Of a DNA stretch of 64,000 nt, positions 1-10,176 are shown piece by piece. Numbering within the stretch: position 1 is the first letter of the stretch; each line of letters begins with the position of its first letter. The notes below the pieces were generated by a model. It was not told where the DNA came from. It ran no database searches and was given only the letters and a program-made list of their open reading frames with translations. Source of the DNA: Charina bottae (taxonomy: Eukaryota > Chordata > Lepidosauria > Squamata > Charinaidae); contig JALMGJ010000026.1 of the NCBI GenBank assembly GCA_023362775.1, positions 1,343,501 through 1,407,500 of the forward strand. Reading direction: 5' to 3'. The translations under genes were made by a program, and so were the position numbers.

Positions 1-262
1 CTCAGCCGAAGAGCCAGCGCTGTCCGAAGACGCTTCCGCGGTCATGTGGCTGGCATGACGCACGCGGAACGCTGTTACCTACCCACCGAAGTGGTACCTA
101 TTCATCTACTTGCATTTGCATGCTCTCGAATTGCTAGGTTGGCAAGAGCTGGGGCGAGTGCGGGAGCTCACTCCGTCATGCGGGGCTAGGGATTCGAACC
201 GCCGAACTTGCAATCTTCCGATCAACAAGCCTGGCGTCTTCCCCGCTGAGCCATTGCGCCCC
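1..262 (-). mobile_element. Sauria-type tRNA-derived SINE, cut by the window edge
   Basis: The element reads on the minus strand, with its head at about 262 and its 3' part running off the left edge. The pol III B box appears as its complement GGATTCGAACC at 190-200. The body carries the CTTGCATTTGCATGC and CGCGGTCATGTGGC blocks shared with nine other copies here. The 3' tail ending in the pyrimidine/ACCTTTACC motif is missing. Confidence 0.9.
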
Positions 263-783
263 ACCACGTCCTTGTTGTGTCCAAATGTGAAGTGATTAGG
301 AAATACTTTTTCCAAGGAGGAACCCCACGGCACCGGCTCTTGCATGGGGTTGCCCTGTTAATTTTTTTTTTAATTGTCTCAAAACTCAAAATGTATGTTT
401 TGCAAATCTGTAAAAATCATGAATTGTAAAACATTTAGACTTCATCAAAATAATCGAAACACATATCTTGTTCAACAAAATGTTTGGGGTTTCCTGCCCG
501 CAGCAGCCTGAGACCTTCAATTTTTTTCCTCTGACATTTCTTCACTTTTATTATTGAACTAGCAAAGTAGTATTACAACACTTAGGTAGGAAACGTGTCA
601 GAAGAGGATGTCTGTGTTCAAATGGCATTCCTTTACTTATTTATTTAGAAAATTGATATAGTTGCCCATGTAAAATACGTGACTCTGGGCAGCTAATGAT
701 CAGTTTACCAAAATAAAACATTCCAACCTCCGTAACAAAACAAAATTAAAACAACCCGATATGTAAGAAAGCGGGAGGCTGTT
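263..783. other. AT-rich stretch with no recognisable gene
   Basis: I see only AT-rich DNA with short T and A runs and no open frame of interest, RNA gene or clear repeat. It may contain old unrecognisable element remnants. Confidence 0.4.
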
Positions 784-920
784 TCATAGAGCAGGCACCA
801 CAACAGAGAAGACACACCTCTTCGGTCTCACAAGATGGCACTGTTTAATAGAGGGGATTTGTGGCATGCCCACCCTGTTGGACTTGGTGGAACGGGCAGA
901 AACCCCCCCCCCCCGAGATA
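784..920 (-). mobile_element. L2-type LINE fragment, reverse transcriptase C-terminus
   Basis: Minus-strand translation gives QIPSIKQCHLVRPKRCVFSV, which aligns with the PSTKEFHLAGSRRRAFSAVA stretch of the better preserved L2 copy at 28.6-29.3 kb. A C-run interrupts it near 905. It is decayed and 5'-truncated. The adjacent 921-1014 segment is a different repeat (next entry). Confidence 0.6.
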
Positions 921-1014
921 CAAACAGCTTCCTCAAAAGCATGGAGAGCTTGCATCCTAGAGCAGCCATCCATATGCTGATGAGGCATGCTGGATTTGCC
1001 AGAATCTCCAACAC
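921..1014 (-). repeat. 94-bp segment nearly identical to 37758-37851
   Basis: Read on the minus strand, this block starts GTGTTGGAGATTCTGGC and ends AGGAAGCTGTTTG. It matches 37758-37851 (plus strand) with only two substitutions that I can find by eye, while sequence on both sides differs. I cannot assign it to a family. The high identity stands out against the decayed repeats around it. Confidence 0.7.
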
Positions 1015-1119
1015 CTTTTACTTAACAAGTTTATAAAAAAAAGAGAGAGAGCCACCATCCACTGTGCTCTAGGTCGTCTAAACCTTTCCTTACCATCCAG
1101 CTTATCTGTTAGGTTTATA

Positions 1120-1282
1120 TTGCCATTAGACCCTTAATGATAGGCAGCCCCACAAATAGCCTGGTGGTCCTGTGCCAGACAGGGCTTTAAAGATGATAAC
1201 CAGCATCTTGAACTGCACCGTTACCATGTGACAGTGAATGAATCTGATGCTACCCCTGGACTCTCTGTGGCTTAGCCCAGCC
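1120..1282 (-). mobile_element. L2-type LINE fragment
   Basis: Minus-strand translation contains VQFKMLVIIFKALSGTGPPG, the counterpart of VQFKVLVITFKALHGMGPG in the 28.6-kb L2 copy. This is the C-terminal part of the LINE reverse transcriptase protein. Only this short piece survives. Confidence 0.65.
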
Positions 1283-1285
1283 ATT

Positions 1286-1362
1286 AAGTATTTAGGGCAG
1301 GATTTCCCAGCCTTGGCCACTTTAAGATGGGTGGACTTGAACTCCCAGAATTCCCCAGCCTT
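1286..1362. mobile_element. Half of the palindromic hAT-type MITE
   Basis: The left arm (terminal repeat, CCACTTTAAGATGGGTGGAC, then ACTCCCAGAATTCCCCAGCC) matches the full-length palindromic copies, for example 3410-3544. The mirror-image right arm is missing. Confidence 0.7.
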
Positions 1363-1499
1363 CGGGATTTGATTTGGTTGGCTTGTGGGCAGGCTGCTAC
1401 GTTCCCAATGGCTCTGGGCAATTTACACAAGCAACAAAAACATAACAATACAAATCCCATATTGCTTGCTGGTCCTATCTCATAGTGGCAAATCTTAGA

Positions 1500-1986
1500 C
1501 TGACCATATTTCCTTGAGACAAAAATGGGACAAGAGGAACGGGCGGGGGCGGAGAGGCTGGTTGGGGGGGCAGGGGGTTGCCTCTGCCTGTTGGTGTGCG
1601 GGGGGGGTGGGCCGGGCGGCGCGGTGGGCAGGGGCAGGGCGGCTGGTTGGGGGGGGGCTGGGGGGATTCACCTCCGCCTATCAGTGCACGGGAGGGGCGG
1701 GCCGGGCAGCGTGATGGGCAGGGGTGGAGCAGCTGATTGGAGGGAACCCAGAAGGGGAATCGCCTCTACCTGTTGCGGTGCTGGGCCCGCCTCTCCCACT
1801 TCCTTTGCCGCGTGCTGGTGGGCGGGACCAATTCCTCCTCCGGGTTCTCTCCGGTCGGCTGGTCCACCTTCATCTGTTCCTGAAAAATGGGACAAAACCG
1901 GCATTTATGTTAAAACGACAGGACGGTTGAGAAAAGGGGAAAAAACGGGACTGTCCCGTTCAAAATGGCACGTATGGTCAGCCTAG
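1500..1986. mobile_element. GC-rich MITE with terminal inverted repeat CTGACCAT and internal tandem units
   Basis: The ends read CTGACCATA and TATGGTCAG. Inside each end lie related blocks, AAAAATGGGACAA and CGGGACTGTCCCG. The middle contains G-rich units of about 85-90 bp starting GGCTGGTTGGG at 1556, 1641 and 1731, the last diverged. It has no coding capacity; open frames here are low-complexity. The superfamily is unassigned and I found no convincing target duplication. Confidence 0.6.
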
Positions 1987-2050
1987 CAAATCTACAGTTT
2001 GATATTTTTTTAAAAAATAGATAATTCAATAAGCAGTCTTTTTGTTCCAG

Positions 2051-2185
2051 GACTCTTTGCCTTGCTGGCCCTGTCCGTCTACACAGGCGTGACCGTGAAT
2101 TTCTACGGCAAGCGCTACACTGACTGGCGCTTCTCCTGGTCGTACATTCTGGGCTGGATCGCCATTGTGCTGACCATCTCAGCAG
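2051..2185 (+). CDS. LIM2: LIM2-like lens intrinsic membrane protein, penultimate coding exon
   Basis: A 135-bp exon is bounded by a good acceptor (TTTTTGTTCCAG before 2051) and donor (GCAG then GTACTGG at 2186). It encodes LFALLALSVYTGVTVNF and then TDWRFSWSYILGW, which I recognise as the second extracellular loop and fourth membrane segment of the PMP22/EMP/MP20/claudin superfamily. The YTGVTV and DWRFSWSYILGW motifs fit LIM2 (MP19/MP20), a lens fibre-cell membrane protein bound to junctional domains. Both flanking introns are phase 1. Earlier exons, with the start codon and the first three membrane segments, must lie upstream of the window. The identification is from memory of the family; a LIM2-like paralogue is possible. 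Confidence 0.8.
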
Positions 2186-2432
2186 GTACTGGTGCTCCTT
2201 GAGGGTGGACCGAGGTTCCCCATCACCTGGCCCTCCATTTCCCAGGTTCCGAGACCCCCGTGGGGCTGGGGGTCCCCTACTGCAGGATTCCTGGGGCTTG
2301 GCTCTGCTGTACTCAGGGCTTCTTTAAGGCAATGTGTGTGTGTGTGTGTGTTGGTGTTGTCTACAGCCTGTGTCCCTGCATCTTCCCTGGCTTCCTCTCT
2401 CGGTTCACCATCTCTCCCCTCTCTCCTCTCAG
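2186..2432 (+). other. Intron between the last two LIM2-like exons
   Basis: This 247-bp phase-1 intron runs from GTACTGG to a strong polypyrimidine tract ending CTCTCCTCTCAG. It contains a short TG repeat at about 2333-2350. Confidence 0.75.
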
Positions 2433-2500
2433 GTGCTTTCCACTTCTGTGCCGTCCGTAGGAATTTGTCCACCGGCGGATCCAGCGGGGCAAGCAGCTGA
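2433..2500 (+). CDS. LIM2: LIM2-like protein, terminal coding exon
   Basis: The exon starts after CTCTCCTCTCAG and completes the phase-1 codon left by the previous exon. It encodes GAFHFCAVRRNLSTGGSSGA and ends SS at TGA (2498-2500). This is the end of the fourth membrane segment plus a short cytoplasmic tail. As recalled, mammalian LIM2 has a similar AG-x-F-x-x-CA-x-R start here and an RRLST-like tail, which matches in outline. The serine/glycine-rich last residues are not conserved with anything I know, so the exact tail is less certain than the preceding exon. Confidence 0.68.
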
Positions 2501-3409
2501 GTCCCCTTCACCGCACCGTCTCAAGTCCATCGCTAAAGATCTCCCCTTGCGCAGCCTCGTGGCCCCCTCTTCCTCGTTCTTCCTCCTCTGCCAGGGTCCC
2601 CCAGTGCCGAGAGACCGCGGGAAAGGCCGAGTTAATGCATCCCGCCAAGAACGGCCCTTCTCCAACAAGCCACAATCTTCACGTACTGCATGAAATCAGA
2701 AACCCTAATCAACAAACGACAGTGGCCAGGTTCATACAACAGTTCAGCCGGGGGAGGAGAATCTGAATTAACTCATGTTCTGGGCTTGCCCAGCAGATTG
2801 AACCATAAACTAAGAGGCTGGGGTCGCACAACACCACAACCCCCCCCCCCACAAAATGTTATTCAAGTTTAGAATATTGTAGCCATGAATTAACCAGATG
2901 AAGTATGCTGTGAGAACCCAGTCCCCATGTCATGTACACTTGGCCATCAATGCTGAAAGCAGGATCTCCTCTTGCAGCCATTTTCAGGGGGCCTCCCTTG
3001 ATCCCCGCCACAGCCTCCCGTGAGGCTGGGCAGACTCCCTGCCCTTCCTCCCCTCCCTGCCCTTTGTGGGTCCCCCCCTTGCATGTCCAAAGTTCCCTTC
3101 TCCTCCTTCACTCTGGGGAGGATGCTTTGTGCGCGCACTGACCAGAAGTCAAGAAATGAGTACGCTCCAGTCACACGCCATGCTTGCATGTGAGCGGCAT
3201 AATCCGTTCTATTTGCTCCGAGGGCGGGCAGACGCAAGAGAGGGCAGGGTTTCCAAGGCTGTGCAAGGAAAGAAAAATATTTGCTGCCTGTGGGCTGCAT
3301 CATAAGTTGCACCTTCCTAAAATTCCCTTTTCTGCACGAGGATTAAAACTTCAGCTGCTCTGCTTGTCCCCTTCTTTTGGCATCTGGCCACCTTGGGCAC
3401 ACAAGCTAT
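2501..3409. other. 3' flank of the LIM2-like gene, no further gene seen
   Basis: This probably contains the 3' UTR of the LIM2-like transcript, but I cannot place its polyadenylation site: the first AATAAA-like motif downstream on this strand is near 3765, beyond a MITE. A remnant of the repeat ending in GAGAACCCAGTCC lies near 2910. Open frames here show no family resemblance. Confidence 0.4.
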
Positions 3410-3544
3410 CAGTGTTTCTCAACCTCGGCCAGTTGAAGATGGGTGGACTTCAACTCCCAGAATTCCCCAGCCAGCCGTGCTGGCTGGGGAATTCTGGGAG
3501 TTGAAGTCCACCCATCTTCAACTGGCCGAGGTTGAGAAACACTG
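3410..3544. mobile_element. Full-length palindromic hAT-type MITE
   Basis: The 135-bp near-perfect hairpin has arms starting CAGTGTTTCTCAACCTCGGC and meeting at CCAGCCGTGCTGG. It has no coding capacity. Both arms are almost identical to each other, so transcripts would fold into a long hairpin. Confidence 0.85.
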
Positions 3545-4866
3545 AGCTAGATTGTTGTGACATTAGACACAACTCCACAAGAGGGCACTGGCTACCTTGC
3601 TGGGTGGGGGTGTGCTACAAGCAACCTTCCACTCTTGTCTAATTATGGCAATGTATCAGTGCCGGTTAAGATGCTGCCGAAATCAAGGAAGAAGCAGAAA
3701 GGTTTAAAACCTCCCTATACAGTAAAACCATCCCTTACGAACCAGCCCATTTTGAGAAATGCCAAAATAAATGGTTAGTCTTTAAGGTGCTTTATTTCTG
3801 TTTTCCTTGACCCGTTTCCTTAGTGCGCCCACCTCTTGAGCTTTCAAAATCTCTTCTGGCCATTTGAGGTTTCCTCCCCAAAGAAAGACAACTCTTCTGC
3901 CATCAGAGACCTTCTGGATGGACCTTTTCAGCCTGGGGGGGGAGGGGGGGGGAGAGGAAGCAGAGTTCAGTTTATTCAAGGGATCCCCAGAGTGATCAAA
4001 AGAAGCCTTGTGTACAGTTTCAGAAGCGAATGCGTAGAGCACTTGGCTTTCATCCGCCTTCCAAACTGTTGGGTCTCAGCTTCCAACAGTCCCAGACGAG
4101 GTTGCCCACAGCTATGGTTGGATGGGGCTCCCAGATTTTGGTGGAGACCAATTTGCCCACCGCTGTTTGAAAAATCCCAGGGTTTGCTTGCTCTGACCGT
4201 GACCCAGAGCTTGGGGGGAGGTAAGACCCCTGCCCAGCCTCCTTCCTGGCCTGCTTAGCCTCCCCCCGTCCAGAAAAGGGGTCAGCACCCAGTAGAATTG
4301 CCAAACAGTTTCAGGGATGATTCTGCTCTGGCAGGAATTCTTCCGCCTACCTGAAAATCAACACCGGTGTCTGGTTCGGGGTGTGATTCAGAGGCCCCAC
4401 TCCTGAGACACGCCTTCTTAGTCACTGCTGGAGAACTCTTGTGGTCACCTGTGGATCCCCACCTGGATGGGGTACCTGGCCGAGGTGACTTTCTGGGCTT
4501 GGTATGTGAAGGATCTGGCAAGACTTCCTGTGGAGTGAAATCACCCCCTGGATTCAACCATTATGACTTCTGTGATGTGCCATTGACTCATTCTTGGCTG
4601 AGTCATCTTGAATCCGCAGGCCTGTGAATGGGTCAGGAAGGGGGCCAATGGGCCAGGTACGGCACACACCCGCCCGTCAGCCTCTGCTCACCCTGCATCA
4701 CAAAAAGCGAGTTAGTAACCAAGAAGCAGCGGGTTGGAGTTTTTCACAGCAAGAGAATGACCTCGCTGGTCTAAAGAATGGCTTCAGGTTGAGCTGCTTT
4801 TCCAGGTGCGAGACAGTGGCCTTTCACTACTTTCAACCCAATACATTTATCTTGGATACAGGTAGA
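3545..4866. other. No recognised gene or element
   Basis: This is about 1.3 kb of mostly unique-looking sequence with a G-run near 3936-3952. Open frames up to 140 residues exist on the plus strand (3836-4258) but are interrupted by low-complexity glycine and resemble no protein family that I recognise. Confidence 0.35.
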
Positions 4867-5187
4867 GGGGTGCGATGGCTCAGTGGTTAAGACGCCAGGC
4901 TTGTCTATCGGAAGGTCAGCGGTTCAAGACCCGAGCGCCGCATGACGGAGTGAGCTCCCGCACTCGCCCCAGCTCCTGCCAACCTGGCAATTCAAAAGCA
5001 TGCAAATGCAAGTAGATAAATAGGTACCGCTTCAGTGGGAAGGTAACAGCGTTCCGTGCGCGTCATGCCGGCCACATGACCGCGGAAGCGTCTTCAGACA
5101 ACGCTGGCTCTTCGGCTAAGAAACGGAGATGAGCACTGCCCCCTAGAGCCGGACACGACTGTGCAGGGGAAAACCTTTACCTTTACC
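4867..5187 (+). mobile_element. Sauria-type SINE, near full length
   Basis: The tRNA-like head (GATGGCTCAGTGG, B box GGTTCAAGACC) is followed by the GCATGCAAATGCAAGTAGAT block and the tail ending CCTTTACCTTTACC. The B box is mutated relative to the GGTTCGAATCC of other copies. It abuts the Tigger-like MITE that starts at 5190. Confidence 0.9.
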
Positions 5188-5189
5188 TA

Positions 5190-5600
5190 CAGGTAGTTGT
5201 CACTTAATGACTGTTCATTTAGCAACAGTTCGGACTTATGACGGCACTGAAAAAAATGACTTACAATCAGTCCTCGCACTTATGAGCGTTGCAGTGTCCC
5301 CGCAGTCACGTGATCGCAATTCGGCTGCTTGGCTACTGGTTTGCATTTACGACTGTCGCAGCATCCCCGCGGTCACATGATCACCATTTTCGACCTTCCT
5401 AGCCAGCTTCCGGCAAGCAAAATCAATGGGAAACCGCAGGATTGGCGTAACGACCACCTGGTTCGCTTAACGACCATGTGATTCACTTAACGGCAGCCTC
5501 AAAAAAGGTCGTAAAATCGGGTCCGGATTCCCTTAACAACCACATTGCTTAGCAACCAAAATGCCGGTCCCAATTGTGGTTGTTAAGTGAGGACTACCTG
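5190..5600. mobile_element. Tigger/mariner-like MITE with CAGGTAGT terminal inverted repeats
   Basis: The ends are CAGGTAGTTGTCACTTAATG and the complement-type GTGAGGACTACCTG, flanked by TA on both sides, the duplication expected of Tc1/mariner-superfamily insertions. The interior is full of GACGGT/TTAAGTG motifs and has no coding capacity. Eleven copies or fragments of this type occur in the window. Confidence 0.85.
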
Positions 5601-5935
5601 TACTGAATTAAATTATTTTCTGGATTAGCACCGAACCATAAACTCACCCAACAGGCTGGGTTCCCAGAACAGCTAGACCCAACCCTGGAGAAGATCCAGC
5701 TGCACCCTGGTAACAATATATAGTTGCCTGGCTCTCTCCCCAGCCACCTCAGGGTTTCCTTTTGGGCAAAGAAATGGGTCAGTTGGTCAGCCGCCGGTAC
5801 AGAGAAGCACAGCTGCCTAATTTCTTTTCGCCTCTTTTCACGGAAATGGGATGGAGAAACCAGGGCAGTTTTTCATGACATAGAAGTCAACGCAAAGGGT
5901 TGCCAGGGGTGGGCGAAGTAGGCTCCTTGCCCTAC
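5601..5935. other. No recognised gene
   Basis: I see one remnant of the dispersed repeat carrying GCTGGGTTCCCAGAAC near 5655 and otherwise unassigned sequence. Confidence 0.35.
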
Positions 5936-6088
5936 CTATTTATTATTTTTAAATATTATTTCAGATCAAGCGTTTAACCAGGAAGCTTCTGTCAGGCATA
6001 CCCGCCCAGAGTCCCTTGCAAGGGAGATGGGCGGGGAATAAAATGAAATAATAAAAATAAATAAATAAATAAATAAAATAAATAAATA
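5936..6088 (+). mobile_element. L2-type LINE 3' end
   Basis: It carries the 3' UTR signature CCCGCCCAGAGTCCCTTGCA followed by GAGATGGGCGGGGAATAAA and an AAAT/TAAA tail. This end is shared with the longer L2 copy at 56165-56650. The coding part is missing. Confidence 0.75.
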
Positions 6089-6327
6089 TTTACCACGCTG
6101 CTTGGAATGGCTTGAGCTCAAAACTCCCAGTGCAGATTATATAGGAATTCAGCTGTGAGGTTTGCAAAATCTCTGGCTTTATAGCTAAGCAGGCCATGAC
6201 TGACCCAGACTTTACTAAACCGTGGTCTATGAAATTAATCTAGAGTACCCACAACTGCTGTGTTCACAGAATATTCAATGCCCAAGCAAATAAACCATGT
6301 TCTGCTTTAACTTGGCAGCTCAGCTCA

Positions 6328-6575
6328 TTGACTTGATTGATTATGTGCCATCAAGTCGTTTTTGACTCCTGGTGACCATATGGATAGATCTTTTCCATGA
6401 CGATTTCTCCCCAGCCTGGTCTTTCAGGCCTTCCAGGGATGCCCCCATCAGCACTGCAACTGAGTCCACCCATCTTGCTGTGGTCATCCTCTTCTTCCAC
6501 CTTTCCCAGCATCAGAGCCTTCTCCAGGATCTAGGTCTTCGCATAATGTGTCCGAAGTAAGATAATTCGAGCCTG
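6328..6575 (-). mobile_element. Old RTE-type LINE 3' fragment
   Basis: The block with GTGCCATCAAGTCG, GACTCCTGGTGACC and CTAGGTCTTCGCATAATGTG parallels, in the same order and orientation, the BovB motifs CGTGTCCGACTCTTCGTGACC-like, TTTCCCAGCATCAGG and CTCTTCGCATTAGGTGGCC seen at 32.7 kb. It is a more diverged RTE relative, truncated and without an open frame. Confidence 0.6.
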
Positions 6576-6709
6576 GTCATTGGTGCCTCGAGTGAGGACC
6601 CTGGGTTGAAGCTTAGCTCACGCAACAGGCTAAAACAGTGGCTGGGTTCCCACAACATGCTGACATAGAAAGTATCCAATACTGGTTTAACCTATGTGGT
6701 CTGTGGTAG

Positions 6710-7006
6710 AACTTCGTGTGGCGCAGAGTGGTAGGTGGCAGTACTGCCACTGAAACTCTCCCCACGACCTGAGTTCGATCCCAGCGGAAGCTGGTTCTCA
6801 GGTAGCCGGCTCGGGTCGACTCAGCCTTCCATCCTCCTGAGGTCGGTAAAACGAGTACCCAGCTAAGCTAGGGGAAAGGTAATCACGACTGGGGAAGGGA
6901 ATGGCAAACCACCCCGCTATGTCTGCCTAGAAACATCAGCGAAAGCGGCGTCCCTCCAAAGGGTCAGTAATGATTCGGTGCTTGCACAGAGGACCTTTCA
7001 CTTTTC
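6710..7006 (+). mobile_element. Second family of tRNA-derived SINE
   Basis: The A-box-like TGTGGCGCAGAGTGG and the B box GAGTTCGATCCC are correctly spaced for a tRNA head. They are followed by a non-tRNA body with GGTCGACTCAGCCTTCCATC and AAGGGAATGGCAAACC. The sequence differs from the Sauria SINEs in this window. I see one copy only. Confidence 0.6.
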
Positions 7007-7630
7007 AGTATGTGGTCACTGAATCATATACAGTAACTGGGTTTGCACACTCTATTTCAAAACTGTATTTTGATCTAGCATGTTATGCAACGCATGGGAT
7101 TAATTTATACCTCAGGGTGTCATGCCATTCCAGTAAATTGGGTCAAAGGAGTACACCGCGGTTCAGTTAAGATGGGCTAGCGTGGTGCATGAACTCAGCC
7201 GCAGATGAACTGCAGTTTAGCCTATTCAGGCCCAACATTTCTGGGCTGCAACGATCTGGATGAGGGCATCAAAGCATTACAGAAACTGCTATATCTTCGT
7301 TGCCCTCTTGTGGTGGTATGGATGTTTGCAGCCCAGGTATGGCACCTGTAAGCTCACCCCACCTTTCCTTCCCATGTTTGCTAGGAGAAATCCAGAGTCT
7401 TAGAGCTTGCGCCAAGCTACCTCCAGCTGCAGCTGATGCGATTTCTGAGCGTCTAAGGGGGAAAGCCATCGGCTGCAGCAATGGCGGTGATACACCCACT
7501 CGGAGGCTGTGTTCACACGTCACCGTAAACCCAGATCAACAAACACAACTGCTGAGTTTACATAAGAAATAAACCATCTCCAGCCTTACAGCCGGTGAGG
7601 TACAGCTAGCTGCAATGTTGTCAGGGTTCT
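7007..7630. other. No recognised gene
   Basis: Unassigned sequence. Open frames on both strands near 7270-7570 overlap each other and have no recognisable domain. Confidence 0.35.
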
Positions 7631-7639
7631 CATAATATA

Positions 7640-7972
7640 AAAAGGTAAAGGTTCCCCCTGCACATTTGTGCAGTCGTGTCCGACTCTAAGGGCCGGTGCT
7701 CATCTCCGTTTGTTAGCTGAAGAGCCAGCGCTATCCGAAGACGCTTCCGCGGTCATGTGGCTGCATGACGCGTGCGGAACGCTGTTACCTGCCCACTGAA
7801 GTGGTACCTATTCATCTACTTGCATTTGCATGCTTTCGAATTGCTAGGTTGGCAAGAGCTGGGGCGAGTGCGGGAGCTCACTCCGTCACGCGGGGCTAGG
7901 GATTCGAACCTCCGAACTTGCGACCTTCCGATCGACAAGCCTGGCGTCTTACCCGCTGAGCCACCACGCCCC
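7640..7972 (-). mobile_element. Sauria-type SINE with 9-bp target duplication
   Basis: A full-length copy in reverse orientation. CATAATATA occurs on both sides (7631-7639 and 7978-7986), consistent with LINE-mediated insertion. The B box complement GGATTCGAACC is intact, so this is one of the less decayed copies. Confidence 0.9.
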
Positions 7973-8249
7973 TTTCCCATAATATACTGAAACACAAACC
8001 AGTCAACTCTATTTTAGTCTAGTGTTGTATAAGCCCATCTGCAGGCCATTTCTCCACAAGGAGTTTGTGGTAGTTTCGGAGCATCACCCAGCCGTGTTGA
8101 AATGACACGAAACCTGTGTTCCTCACTGTTATTTTTGCACATGCACAGTAGGATGACTCTCAAAGGTGCTGTCGAGAAGAGGCCATTGGAAACGCTTTGC
8201 CTAACTGACCCTGAAAACCTGGAGCCATCTACTCCGGAGGCATTGCCCC

Positions 8250-8340
8250 TGCTGCTGAGCAGATGCTAAGCCGCCCAGAGTCGTTGTACACGAGATGGGC
8301 GGCAAAGAAATTTGACAAATAAACAAACAAACAAACAAAT
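8250..8340 (+). mobile_element. L2-type LINE 3' end
   Basis: AAGCCGCCCAGAGTCGTTGT and GAGATGGGCGGCAAAGAAAT are followed by an ACAAACAA/AAAT tail. Only the last roughly 90 bp remain. Confidence 0.65.
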
Positions 8341-9106
8341 AAATGGTTGGCAAGAAGGGTGGCCAACTCAACTAAGAAGCTTTGACCCATCCCCACCCCT
8401 TCCAAAAGAAGCAGCCAATTGGCTATTGGTGATGTTAATGGAATGCCAAGTTAAGCAAGAGACATTTTCGCCCATGATTCACTCTTACAATGGAGTCCAA
8501 CTGTGGGCTAACCCTGGTGACCCCATTGGCCACCAGAGGATGCTCAAAGTCTCTTGGGTTCCAGAAGCACCTCTCAAGTGTTCATAATTCTTCTGCACGT
8601 TAAGGTAGAAACCATACAAGACCAGCAAATGCCACTGGAGATGGGAGATGGGAGGAGTGAGCTGCAGAGTGGAAACCGATGCTTCCTCATGAGTAAGAGG
8701 CCTTGCAAACACAGCCATGGTAGCTGGACCAGAATCACCCAGCAAACATCCATGGTTGTGTGTTGACTTGAATCTGGACTTATCTAGTGGTTTCCCAAGG
8801 TGGGGCTGGGTTCCCACTACACAAATTAATCCATTTTCTATAATAAGTGCAATATATCAATGTACCCCCAAAACAAACCAAGGTTAAAACAATCTATGCT
8901 GAACACGTTGGGTTAATGCTAAACTGATTTGCTAAACATGCCATACAAACCCACATTAACAATTGTAGGTATATCATGCAAACTCAGCACACAGAATGCT
9001 TAATCTGGTCACTAAATTAACCCGTTTTCTGGGTTCATACAATACACTGAATACACTCAGCTACAATAAATAAAATCAAGGTTTGATTTTATTTGACTAT
9101 ATTTTG
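8341..9106. other. No gene; remnants of a dispersed GGGTTC-CACA repeat
   Basis: Two remnants of the repeat with CTGGGTTC followed by CA-rich sequence occur near 8806 and 9030, with AACTAACC/GGTTAA-type interior motifs. I see no coding or RNA gene. Confidence 0.4.
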
Positions 9107-9177
9107 CATAGTTTTTTAAATTTTATTTATTGTAATCCGCCCAGAGTCCCTTGCATGGGAGATGGGCGGGGAATAAA

Positions 9178-9213
<36 letters not shown>
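9107..9213 (+). mobile_element. L2-type LINE 3' end
   Basis: AATCCGCCCAGAGTCCCTTG and GAGATGGGCGGGGAATAAAT are followed by an AAAT microsatellite of about ten units. It is the same subfamily as 56165-56650. Confidence 0.75.
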
Positions 9214-9824
9214 GGTTAATACCGGCAAAGTTTAGTCTTTCGCTGGTTAAGCCTTGTGTGAGTGTAGGACGTAGTGTGACTCCATTCACATATTCCTCCA
9301 AGCCAATGGACAACTGGGTGTGTGAATTACACTAAGCCACAATATGGCTTGGTTCCAGTAGGGTGTGTTGTGTGAACAGAGCCATTCTGCTTCATCAGGA
9401 GTATAATTTCCAGAGTACATAAATCTAGGAAACAGCTAGATGGTAGCAAAGACTTAAAGTATTCTGAATATCTTTGCTTGCTGACATCTAAGGTTTTGCC
9501 AGGTTTCTGCAAGTAGAACTTGATGTGGTTATACAGTATGCAACAAGTGTTAAACATGCCTGAAACATACAGATAGCATACATTAATACATTTGGAGAAA
9601 ACACATGCACATTTCAGGGAGGCCATGGAATTCCTGAATGAAGAGCTGGTCCATGTTGCTAGGCCTCCAGACACCAACACCGGAGTTCTGCAGCACCTGC
9701 GCTCTGGCCTGGCCAACAACGTACAATTGTGTATCACCTTCACTCTGAACAGACGGATGAGCTCTCCCAAGATGGCTGGATTGAGCGATGGGCTCCTCAG
9801 GAGATGATGGCACCCCACCCTCCC
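9214..9824. other. No recognised gene
   Basis: A GTGTGTTGTGTGAAC remnant of the dispersed GGGTTC-CACA repeat lies near 9363. A minus-strand frame of 163 codons (9327-9818) has no recognisable domain and overlaps that remnant, so I do not call it. Confidence 0.35.
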
Positions 9825-9833
9825 TCCAAGGCA

Positions 9834-10167
9834 TAAGGTAAAGGTAAAGGTCCCCCCCGCACATTTGTGCAGTCGTGTCCGACTCTAGGGGCCGGTGCTC
9901 ATCTCCGTTTGTTAGCCGAAGAGCCAGCGTTGCCCGAAGACGCTTCCACGGTCATGTGGCTGCATGACATGCGCGGAACGCTGTTACCTACCCACCGAAG
10001 TGGCACCTATTCATCTACTTGCATTTGCATGCTTTCGAATTGCTAGGTTGGCAAGAGCTGGGGCGAGTGCGGGAGCTCACTCCGTCACGCGGGGCTAGGG
10101 ATTCAAACCTCCGAACTTGCGATCTTCCGATCGACAAGCCTGGCGTCTTACCCGCTGAGCCACCACT
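9834..10167 (-). mobile_element. Sauria-type SINE with 9-bp target duplication
   Basis: A full-length reverse-oriented copy with TCCAAGGCA on both sides (9825-9833 and 10168-10176). The B box complement is mutated to GGATTCAAACC. Confidence 0.9.
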
Positions 10168-10176
10168 TCCAAGGCA

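Noticed and set aside
921..1014. C/D-box snoRNA (GCTGATGA on the plus strand near 976)
   Set aside because: A C-box-like word is present but I see no matching D box (CTGA) at the right distance with a terminal stem.
4867..4960. Possible tRNA gene (A box and B box)
   Set aside because: The tRNA-like part continues into the SINE body and tail shared by ten copies, and does not form a full cloverleaf; it is a SINE head.
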